Positions 1 to 4,674 of a stretch of 6,792 bases of DNA are shown in pieces. This DNA is from an uncultured delta proteobacterium (lineage in GTDB: Bacteria > Desulfobacterota > WTBG01 > CAIYCZ01), in contig CAIYCZ010000393.1 in NCBI GenBank assembly GCA_903924805.1, positions 1-6,792 on the forward strand, in the 5' to 3' direction. Each line of letters begins with the position of its first letter. Position 1 is the stretch's first letter. The notes below the pieces were generated by a model. The model had not been told where the DNA came from and made no database searches. It saw nothing but the letters and a program-made list of their open reading frames with translations. The translations under genes were made by a program, and so were the position numbers.

Positions 1-22
1 AAACACCACTTAGGAATTGCGG

Positions 23-94
23 ACGAGTCACGAGCGACGAGTCACTGGTCACGGATAACGGGCCACGAGTCACGAGTCACGAGCGACGAGACAC
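23..94. repeat. CACGAGT-type heptamer repeat array
   Basis: Seen directly: a 22-bp segment at 24-45 recurs at 73-94 with one mismatch (offset 49 bp). Between them the unit CACGAGT is repeated head to tail at 64-70, 71-77 and 78-84 (last copy CACGAGC). The array stops a few bases before the ribosome binding site of yedF. Similar low-complexity heptamer spacers occur between genes in anaerobic and metagenomic bacterial genomes. There is no CRISPR-like spacing, and no promoter can be read with confidence inside it. Confidence 0.8.
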
Positions 95-109
95 GATAAA
101 GGGGATAGT

Positions 110-712
110 ATGAAGACGATTACCATAAATGCGCGGGGGCTGGCCTGTCCGGAACCGGTGCTGCTGTCTAAAAAGGCTCTTGATGAAATAGAGCATGGCG
201 AAGTGGTGGTGCTTGTTGACAGTGAAACGGCAAAGGAAAACATTTCACGCATGGCTAAGCATGAAGGGTGCACGGTTTCCATAAAAAGTAAAAGCCACGA
301 TGCATTTGAGCTGCACCTGACCAAGGGGCATACGACAAAAAGCTCAAGGGCCCCGGAAGCAAGAGAAAAGGGTCATGAAGAACCGGTTGTTTATTTGTTT
401 GATTCAGACTTTATTGGAACCAATCGTGAACTGGGAAAGGTTCTGGTTAACGGGTTTTTGAATGCCATCTCTTCACTTCCACATAAAAAAAGCACCATAA
501 TTTTTATCAGTAACGGGGTTAAGCTTACCACGCATCGGTCATATGTGCTTGAGACCCTTGAGAAGCTCAGGGACAGGGGATGTGAGATGCTCATCTGCGG
601 CACCTGCCTTGATTATTTTAAAATAAGAGATAAAGTGAAGGTAGGAACCATCTCCAATGCCCTGGAGATTGTGCAGACGCTGACCGGCGCAGCTAAAGTG
701 GTTACATTTTAG
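110..712 (+). CDS. yedF: YedF-type selenium metabolism protein (TusA-like + DsrE-like)
   Basis: A 200-residue two-domain protein of normal length for the YedF family. Residues about 1-70 are a TusA/SirA-like domain with the hallmark G-L-A-C-P-E-P motif; Cys13 corresponds to the sulfur-carrying cysteine of TusA. A short charged linker (about 72-91) leads to a DsrE/DsrF-like domain (about 92-200). That domain holds the C-G-T-C-L-D-Y-F motif (Cys163, Cys166) near its end, followed by the K-V-G-T-I-S-N segment typical of this family. YedF proteins co-occur with selD and are thought to handle sulfur or selenium in the cytoplasm, but the exact reaction is not established. The ATG at 110 follows an AAAGGGGA-type ribosome binding site at 98-105. 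No selenoprotein gene or selD is visible here. No terminator follows; the next 400 bases are repeats. Confidence 0.9.
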   Translation: MKTITINARGLACPEPVLLSKKALDEIEHGEVVVLVDSETAKENISRMAKHEGCTVSIKSKSHDAFELHLTKGHTTKSSRAPEAREKGHEEPVVYLFDSDFIGTNRELGKVLVNGFLNAISSLPHKKSTIIFISNGVKLTTHRSYVLETLEKLRDRGCEMLICGTCLDYFKIRDKVKVGTISNALEIVQTLTGAAKVVTF

Positions 713-727
713 TGTACCTCTAAAAAT

Positions 728-782
728 GTCATTCCCGTGAAAGCTTGTCCTCGAATGTTTTAGTCGGGGACGGGAATCTATA
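728..782. repeat. ATTCCCG-type palindromic repeat
   Basis: ATTCCCGT at 731-738 is exactly complementary to ACGGGAAT at 770-777. A nested second arm, GTCCTCGA at 747-754, pairs with TCGGGGAC at 764-771 with one wobble and partly competes with the outer arm. The sequence resembles the widespread intergenic GTCATTCCCGCGAAAGCGGGAAT family, here with a longer degenerate loop. Confidence 0.75.
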
Positions 783-834
783 ACCAATTGAAATGAAAAA
801 TGGTAACCTCTCGCCAAGGCGCAAAGTAAAATGG

Positions 835-876
835 ACTCCCGCTGGAGTTTACACTCATGCAAATGGGTGCGGGAGT
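835..876. repeat. Inverted repeat ACTCCCGC / GCGGGAGT
   Basis: Eight-base perfect arms at 835-842 and 869-876 enclose a 26-base loop. The loop has a minor internal GAGT/ACTC pairing at 845-856. There is no T-run after it, so it is reported as a repeat and not a terminator. Confidence 0.6.
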
Positions 877-910
877 GACAGATTGGGAATTATTAGAGGT
901 TCTCTTAATT

Positions 911-995
911 TAAAAATCTCCCCTAACCCCTCTTTAAAAAAGAGGGGAATTAGTATCCCTCCTTTTCTAAAGGAGGGTCTGTGTGGATTTTAAAA
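911..995. repeat. Double-hairpin repeat (two 9-bp stems, 3-nt loops)
   Basis: Two perfect hairpins lie side by side. The first has arms CCCCTCTTT (927-935) and AAAGAGGGG (939-947). The second has arms CCCTCCTTT (957-965) and AAAGGAGGG (969-977). Both have nine base pairs and a three-base loop. The outer ends AAAATC (913-918) and GATTTT (986-991) are also complementary, so the whole stretch forms a bounded element of about 80 bases. It matches the look of the CCCCTAACCCCTCTTT-type intergenic elements found in many bacteria; mobility is possible but not shown, and it has no coding capacity. Confidence 0.8.
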
Positions 996-1019
996 GATAA
1001 AGAGATTAAGAGGGTAGAG

Positions 1020-1092
1020 GTCACAGAGGGAAGTTACCAGCATTGCTGTTAACTTCCTGAAATAAAAAATATTCTCTGAGTTCTCTGTGGTT
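1020..1092. repeat. Large hairpin with flanking CACAGAG/CTCTGTG arms
   Basis: An inner hairpin at 1029-1057 has GGAAGTTA pairing with TAACTTCC and, past one mismatch, CAGC pairing with GCTG around a three-base loop. Outer arms CACAGAG (1022-1028) and CTCTGTG (1083-1089) are complementary. TTCTCTG is also repeated in tandem at 1072-1078 and 1082-1087 with small differences. The element ends about 30 bases before the ribosome binding site of the next gene. Confidence 0.65.
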
Positions 1093-1130
1093 ACATTTTG
1101 ACACTACTGCCGCACGGAAAAGGAAGGGAC

Positions 1131-1931
1131 ATGGCAAAAGGCAAGCTTGAAACAAATTATTCCATAGAAAATATTGCCCAGTCTATCGTGCGTGACAACC
1201 CCATTGGCAGGAAATACTCGCCGGAACAGAAACAGCAGCTCTATGCGGAAAAGCGCAAACTCCTGGACGGGCATCCGGAGCTTAAAAAACTGCTCTCCCT
1301 TGATCACCTCCACAGCTATCCCATCGCAATGACCAAAAAGATCGTCCGCCTGGAAATTGTTCCGCCTGAAATTGTTGTTGTAGACAGCAGAATCCAGGAC
1401 ATGTGTTACCTTCCGTACTGGATCTTTTACGGCTCAGGGGATGGCAGCTTCGGCCGGTGTTCCGGTGTCGGAGCTTTTTCCTGCTGCCCTCCTTTTAACC
1501 TCAAGGCAGAACAGGTTCAGGCACTTATGGACTCAGCAGATATTTTCATCGTGCTGCAGTCACGGCCGGCCATGAGCCTGAGCTCAGCTGACCCGGGAGC
1601 ACAGTTCCGCATGCTCAATCGCCTTGCAGATGAGATTAATACGACAATGGGAAGAAATGCTGTTGTTCAGAAATTTGCCGGCGGACCCTGCTTTGCCTGC
1701 TTTCCCGAATCCTGCCTGTGCGAGGGGAAGTGCAGGGCACCCGATCTGAAAATCCCATCACTCGAAGGCATGGGGATCTGCGTTGACCAGCTGTGCAAGG
1801 ATCTTGCTTTTTTAAGCGGAGACGCGGAGTGGAAAATCTCCTGGATTAAGGGGTTCAGCGCTCCGACCCAGACCCCTAAAAAATCCAAGGCAACGGTAGG
1901 GATGGCTATTCGATTAAATACTAAATTCTAA
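1131..1931 (+). CDS. DUF2284-like cysteine-rich putative metal-binding protein
   Basis: A 266-residue soluble protein with eleven cysteines. The N-terminal part (1-90) is helical and charged with no motif I recognise. The core (about 88-225) carries Cys92, Cys110, the C-C-P-P-F motif (Cys118-Cys119), then a dense cluster Cys187, 190, 195, 197, 201 followed by a conserved P-S-L-E-x-x-G-I segment, then Cys217 and Cys222. The G-P-C-x-x-C ... C-R-x-P ... P-S-x-E order is that of the DUF2284 predicted metal-binding proteins common in anaerobes. The spacing suggests an Fe-S cluster or zinc site, but no function is established. The ATG at 1131 is chosen over an upstream in-frame TTG at 1098 because AGGAAGG at 1121-1127 is correctly spaced only for 1131. 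The last codons and the stop lie inside a TAAATNC heptamer array. The amidohydrolase gene follows after 48 bases. Confidence 0.75.
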   Translation: MAKGKLETNYSIENIAQSIVRDNPIGRKYSPEQKQQLYAEKRKLLDGHPELKKLLSLDHLHSYPIAMTKKIVRLEIVPPEIVVVDSRIQDMCYLPYWIFYGSGDGSFGRCSGVGAFSCCPPFNLKAEQVQALMDSADIFIVLQSRPAMSLSSADPGAQFRMLNRLADEINTTMGRNAVVQKFAGGPCFACFPESCLCEGKCRAPDLKIPSLEGMGICVDQLCKDLAFLSGDAEWKISWIKGFSAPTQTPKKSKATVGMAIRLNTKF

Positions 1932-1949
1932 ATCCTAAATCATGAATCA
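1915..1949. repeat. TAAATNC heptamer array across a stop codon
   Basis: Five consecutive 7-bp units (1915-1921, 1922-1928, 1929-1935, 1936-1942 and 1943-1949) follow TAAATNC or a one- to two-base variant; the third unit begins with the TAA stop of the DUF2284-like gene. The array therefore encodes the last few residues (about L-N-T-K-F) and the stop, then continues into the spacer. Confidence 0.7.
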
Positions 1950-1979
1950 CATGATGCATGAAACGTGGAGAACACATTT

Positions 1980-2912
1980 ATGATTATAGATATCCATACC
2001 CACCTGTTTGGTAAGGGCTGGATTCCTAAAGAATTTTTTTACGGGGTCGCGCGGTTCATTACCTACGAATTTCGCAAACAGGGAATTCACGAAACCAATG
2101 AGGCAGTAGGCGACGGTCTCATTGAAAGCAACGACGATGCTCAGGCGGAAAGCCTCCTTTCTGAAATGGATGAAGCAGGGATTACTATGAGCGTCCTGCT
2201 TCCTGTTGATTTTGGCCTTGTCCTGGGAGATACTGAGGTTTCCATTGACGAGGTAAACAGACTGCATGCTGAACTGGCCCGCAAGCATCCGGACCGCCTT
2301 ATAGCGTTTGCCGGCATCGATCCCCGGCGCGCTCATGCCGTTGACCTCTTTAAAAAATGTGTTCAGGAATGGGGCATGAAAGGGCTGAAGCTGCACCCCA
2401 CCACCGGCTTTTATCCAAACCAGAAGGAAGTGTATCCACTCCTTGAAAAGGCCTGTGAATGGAAAATCCCGGTTCTCATTCATTCAGGCTCCATGATGGT
2501 GCCGCTCAGAAGCAAATATTCCCAGCCCATTTACTTTGATGACCTCGGCGCAGATTTCCCCGACCTTCCCGTTATTGCCGCCCACAGCGGCGGGATATTC
2601 GGCTACCAGCAGATGCTTTCAGTCATGACCACAAAACTCAATATCCTCGCAGACATTTCAGCCTGGCAGCTTACTGCAGTTAAAAATTACCCAATGTTCT
2701 GCAGGGCGCTCAGAGACCTCATGGACTTTGCAGGATGCGAGCGGATCTATTTTGGCTCTGACAGCCCGTCATTTCGCTCCTTCATGTCCAATAAGGACTG
2801 GGTACAGATGATTAAAGACCTGCCTGGCAGTGCTCCAGACGGAATACATTTTAAGGAAGAAGAAGTTTCAGCAGTGCTGGGAGGAAACGCGCAGAAGCTG
2901 TTGAACCTTTAA
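1980..2912 (+). CDS. Amidohydrolase-2 family metal-dependent hydrolase (TIM barrel)
   Basis: A 310-residue cytoplasmic protein of the amidohydrolase-related / ACMSD-like superfamily. The N terminus has the D-I-H-T-H metal motif (His6, His8). Further family positions are K-G-L-K-L-H (Lys137, His139), L-I-H-S-G (His168), A-A-H-S-G-G (His202) and the late F-G-S-D-S-P Asp261. This full set suggests an active one-metal hydrolase or decarboxylase; the substrate cannot be read from sequence. The family also holds ring-opening and decarboxylating enzymes, so hydrolysis is not certain. ATG 1980 is preferred to the in-frame GTG at 1965 because GGAG (1967-1970) then lies nine bases upstream and the protein starts directly at the first beta strand, as is usual. 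It is probably co-transcribed with the upstream DUF2284-like gene. A 170-base repeat spacer separates it from the HemF-like gene. Confidence 0.85.
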   Translation: MIIDIHTHLFGKGWIPKEFFYGVARFITYEFRKQGIHETNEAVGDGLIESNDDAQAESLLSEMDEAGITMSVLLPVDFGLVLGDTEVSIDEVNRLHAELARKHPDRLIAFAGIDPRRAHAVDLFKKCVQEWGMKGLKLHPTTGFYPNQKEVYPLLEKACEWKIPVLIHSGSMMVPLRSKYSQPIYFDDLGADFPDLPVIAAHSGGIFGYQQMLSVMTTKLNILADISAWQLTAVKNYPMFCRALRDLMDFAGCERIYFGSDSPSFRSFMSNKDWVQMIKDLPGSAPDGIHFKEEEVSAVLGGNAQKLLNL

Positions 2913-2914
2913 AT

Positions 2915-2984
2915 AAAAGGGTCCGAGGGGCCTTGGATTCAAGTGGTCAAGGATAAAAAGGGTCCGAGGGGCCTTGGGTTCAAG
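2915..2984. repeat. 29-bp direct repeat, two copies
   Basis: A 29-bp unit at 2915-2943 recurs at 2956-2984 with a single mismatch (2937 versus 2978). The period is 41 bp. The shared core is AAAAGGGTCCGAGGGGCCTT. It starts two bases after the amidohydrolase stop codon. Confidence 0.85.
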
Positions 2985-3063
2985 GGTTCCAGTGAAGTAC
3001 TTGCAAATGGCAGGGAAAAATATTTCACTCGAACCCAGGAACCCTCGAATCCTTGAACCCTTT
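2976..3063. repeat. GAACCC-type inverted repeat
   Basis: The left arm 2984-2999 pairs with 3021-3036 over 14 of 16 positions. GGGTTCAAGG at 2976-2985 is also exactly complementary to CCTTGAACCC at 3051-3060. The right side is a degenerate tandem of GAACCC units (3031-3060). The element fills the spacer before the HemF-like gene; the trailing T-run is too short to support a terminator call. Confidence 0.7.
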
Positions 3064-3089
3064 ATAAAAACAATCGGGGGACTGTGGAA

Positions 3090-3842
3090 ATGAAGATTGT
3101 GGATTTTGTTGAGGATATGAAGAAGAGAGCCGCTAACGGATTGCTGGAAATCTCCGGAACCGGGAAATATACCAAAGAGACCGTTCTGTTCAAGAGCGGC
3201 AAGGCTGAAGTAATAACAGTACGGGGCGGAGCAATTGAGAAGGCGGCGATAACCCACCTGACGTTTAAGGGCCTTAAACCGCCGATCGGAGATAAGCCGG
3301 TTGACTACATGGTGTACCAGATGGAAATCTTCCCGGAAAACCCGTATTGCCCCATGGGCCACTTCAATACCGAATGGTCTCTGGAAGGACCTGGCCCTTA
3401 TCACATGAATCTGGACCTGTTCCCGGCGCTCAGAGTTGAAGAAGACCTTGAGCGTATGAGGCGTTTAATGGACGGCGTTGCCGACCACTTCTCACGGGAT
3501 CGAAACAAAATGAGGGCAGGGCTTGACGAGCATTATAATATGGAACACTGGGCAGTTCCCCTTGCAACCAAAGTGGGGTGCAAGCTTTTAAACCTTTGCG
3601 GCGAAGAGCTCGACCTTTTTATCAGCGCGTACCATACATTTTTTGACGGCTATCTTGACATCATCAGGAAGAGGAAAGACACACCGTTCTCTGCACAGGA
3701 TACAACGAAAAAGATCGAAAGAAACAGCAGGTGGCTTGAATACATTACCATCAAAGATCAGGCGGTGCGGTTGGGGCTCGCTGCAGGTGTCCCGCCGCAG
3801 GTATTGATTGCTCTCAGCTATCCGCCATCGGCAGCATTCTAA
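3090..3842 (+). CDS. Divergent HemF-like (coproporphyrinogen oxidase family) protein
   Basis: A 250-residue soluble protein, shorter than ordinary HemF (about 300). HemF landmarks appear in order. G-A-I-E-K-A-A-I-T (48-56) matches the G-x-V-F-E-K-A-G-V-N block. F-P-E-N-P-Y-C-P-M-G-H-F-N (81-93) matches H-P-R-N-P-x-x-P-x-x-H-x-N. E-H-W (152-154) falls near the H-R-x-E-x-R-G block. A C-terminal W-L-E-Y-I-T-I-K-D-Q-A-V (215-226) followed by L-G-L-A-A-G and a closing L-x-Y-P-P matches the Y-V-E-F-N-L-V-Y-D-R-G-T region and tail. His91, Asn93, His153 and Asp223 are kept. The first His of the N-P-x-x-P motif is Phe81, the invariant Arg after Asp223 is Gln224, and the H-R-x-E-x-R-G block is degraded. 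HemF uses O2 to decarboxylate coproporphyrinogen III; these losses argue for another reaction or a non-catalytic role. HemF shares its fold with ferredoxin-dependent bilin reductases, and a ferredoxin lies two genes downstream. ATG 3090 is preferred to GTG 3084 for spacing to GGGGG at 3076-3080. Confidence 0.7.
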   Translation: MKIVDFVEDMKKRAANGLLEISGTGKYTKETVLFKSGKAEVITVRGGAIEKAAITHLTFKGLKPPIGDKPVDYMVYQMEIFPENPYCPMGHFNTEWSLEGPGPYHMNLDLFPALRVEEDLERMRRLMDGVADHFSRDRNKMRAGLDEHYNMEHWAVPLATKVGCKLLNLCGEELDLFISAYHTFFDGYLDIIRKRKDTPFSAQDTTKKIERNSRWLEYITIKDQAVRLGLAAGVPPQVLIALSYPPSAAF

Positions 3843-3855
3843 CGGTACATGGGTT

Positions 3856-3911
3856 GATTGGTGAATAGGTGAAGAGGTGTATTAATCTTTTAACCTCTTA
3901 GCCTTTTGACC
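3856..3911. repeat. Inverted repeat built of 8-bp tandem units
   Basis: The left arm is three 8-bp units, GATTGGTG, AATAGGTG and AAGAGGTG (3856-3879). After an eight-base loop the right arm is TTTTAACC, TCTTAGCC and TTTTGACC (3888-3911). The best pairing is AAGAGGT (3872-3878) with ACCTCTT (3893-3899). Each arm is thus a degenerate octamer tandem and the two arms are approximate reverse complements. It ends ten bases before the ribosome binding site of the next gene. Confidence 0.7.
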
Positions 3912-3933
3912 TTTTTAAAAAGGGAGGAAGGGA

Positions 3934-4410
3934 ATGGTCACAAAAGAAGAGTTGAAAAAAATGCTCGTCGGCAAAAGGATCCTCTACACCATGACATTAT
4001 CATCTCAGGTTCCGCCCTATGAGGCAGAGGTGTTAGAAATGTCTCCATCCGGCAATTATATAAAGTTGCAGCGTATGGATGGCCTCTGCACCTGGGAAGT
4101 GGTGAACTCCATCTATATTGCAGATGTGCTTGATGCAGCAGGTTTAACGGATTTCAGGGCACGCTGGATACCGGCACTTAATGAAGCGTACTGGTACATT
4201 GAAGAAGGCGGTGAAGTGGCAACAGCCGGATGGAGTGATAACAGCTCTGACAGAAGGCGGTTCAGCTTTGGCAATGTTTTTAAAAACTTTCAGCAGGCAG
4301 AAGCATTGAGGGACAAAGTAAAGAGGGCTCTGTACGCGTTCCACAGAATAGAATTATCCAAGGAATTTGTGAGCAAGGAAAAAGAAACGGTTAATAATAA
4401 AGAAAAATAA
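3934..4410 (+). CDS. Hypothetical protein with SH3-like N-terminus and phage-like GNVF motif
   Basis: A 158-residue protein I cannot assign to a named family. Residues 10-65 look like a small beta barrel (G-K-R-I-L-Y-T-M ... A-E-V-L-E-M-S-P-S-G-N-Y-I-K-L ... W), a pattern seen in other uncharacterised bacterial proteins. Residues 80-135 (Y-W-Y-I, then a W-S-D-N-S-S-D stretch, then F-G-N-V-F-K-N-F-Q-Q-A-E-A) resemble a short domain of phage and prophage proteins in which the same kind of G-N-V-F-x-T-x-E-E-A-E sequence precedes a helix. The tail (137-158) is charged and Lys-rich. ATG 3934 has a strong AGGGAGGAAG site at 3921-3930. It is followed after 19 bases by the ferredoxin gene, so the two are probably co-transcribed. 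There is no signal peptide or membrane segment. Confidence 0.75.
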   Translation: MVTKEELKKMLVGKRILYTMTLSSQVPPYEAEVLEMSPSGNYIKLQRMDGLCTWEVVNSIYIADVLDAAGLTDFRARWIPALNEAYWYIEEGGEVATAGWSDNSSDRRRFSFGNVFKNFQQAEALRDKVKRALYAFHRIELSKEFVSKEKETVNNKEK

Positions 4411-4429
4411 TACAGCATGGAGGATGGAT

Positions 4430-4606
4430 ATGGTTAGCGTAGATGTTAATCAGTGTACGGGTTGTGGCGGGTGCATAGACCTGTGCCCGGTCATAGCAAT
4501 CAGCATGATTAACGACATAGTCACCATCAATAATGATATTTGTACCGAGTGCGGGATCTGCGTCAAGGTGTGTCCGGTGAGGGCACCGAATAAAACAGAA
4601 CACTAA
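4430..4606 (+). CDS. 2x[4Fe-4S] bacterial-type ferredoxin
   Basis: A 58-residue ferredoxin with two C-x2-C-x2-C-x3-C-P motifs: Cys9, 12, 15, 19 and Cys38, 41, 44, 48. Both clusters are complete, giving the classic clostridial-type two-[4Fe-4S] arrangement, a low-potential cytoplasmic one-electron carrier. The start is ATG 4430 and not the in-frame ATG 4424. The GGAGG site at 4419-4423 directly abuts 4424 but lies six bases from 4430, and the shorter form begins right at the first beta strand. The gene is 19 bases behind the 158-residue protein and is closed by a strong terminator. Its position downstream of the HemF-like gene makes it a plausible electron donor for that protein (inference). 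Confidence 0.95.
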   Translation: MVSVDVNQCTGCGGCIDLCPVIAISMINDIVTINNDICTECGICVKVCPVRAPNKTEH

Positions 4607-4611
4607 GCTTT

Positions 4612-4642
4612 GCTTGCAGGCAGGTTAGCCTGTAAGCTTTTT
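4612..4642 (+). terminator. Rho-independent terminator after ferredoxin
   Basis: GCTTGCAGGC (4612-4621) pairs with GCCTGTAAGC (4628-4637) as a ten-base stem with one G-T wobble and a six-base loop, followed at once by TTTTT (4638-4642). It begins five bases after the ferredoxin stop codon and marks the 3' end of the upstream transcription unit. Confidence 0.85.
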
Positions 4643-4645
4643 AAT

Positions 4646-4660
4646 AATTACACGGTAATT
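4646..4660. promoter_or_regulatory. Perfect small palindrome, possible operator
   Basis: AATTAC (4646-4651) and GTAATT (4655-4660) are exact reverse complements around ACG. The palindrome lies between the terminator and the start codon of the cobalamin-domain gene, 14 bases before the ATG. It could bind a dimeric regulator or form a weak 5' hairpin; no regulator gene for it is visible in the window. Confidence 0.35.
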
Positions 4661-4674
4661 GAGCAAAGTGCCAT

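Larger units (their letters stand above)
713..1130. other. Gene-free spacer made of mixed palindromic repeats
   Basis: About 420 bases with no convincing gene. It contains an ATTCCCG-type palindrome (728-782), a stretch resembling common CGCCAAGGCGCAAAG repeats (about 811-827), an ACTCCCGC inverted repeat (835-876), a double hairpin (911-995) and a larger hairpin with flanking CACAGAG/CTCTGTG arms (1020-1090). None ends in a T-run that would make a clean intrinsic terminator. A 66-codon frame at 793-993 only reads through these repeats. A TTGACA at 1098-1103 has no -10 partner at the proper distance. Confidence 0.75.

Noticed and set aside
23..94. CRISPR-like array before yedF
   Set aside because: The units are seven bases and contiguous with no unique spacers; no cas gene is present.
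927..977. Double hairpin as a terminator for yedF
   Set aside because: Neither stem is followed by a T-run, and the element lies more than 200 bases after the stop; the symmetric design fits a repeat element better.
793..993. A 66-codon open frame on + in the yedF spacer
   Set aside because: It is made almost wholly of the inverted repeat and the double-hairpin element, has no ribosome binding site and reads as low-complexity basic peptide.
1098..1103. TTGACA resembling a -35 box
   Set aside because: No -10-like hexamer lies 16-18 bases downstream; that position is the ribosome binding site.
1098..1130. Upstream TTG start for the DUF2284-like gene
   Set aside because: It lacks a ribosome binding site, while ATG 1131 has AGGAAGG at the right spacing.
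1947..3404. Two 178-codon antisense open frames opposite the amidohydrolase and the HemF-like gene
   Set aside because: The + strand proteins have clear family motifs throughout; the antisense translations show none and cross the intergenic repeats.
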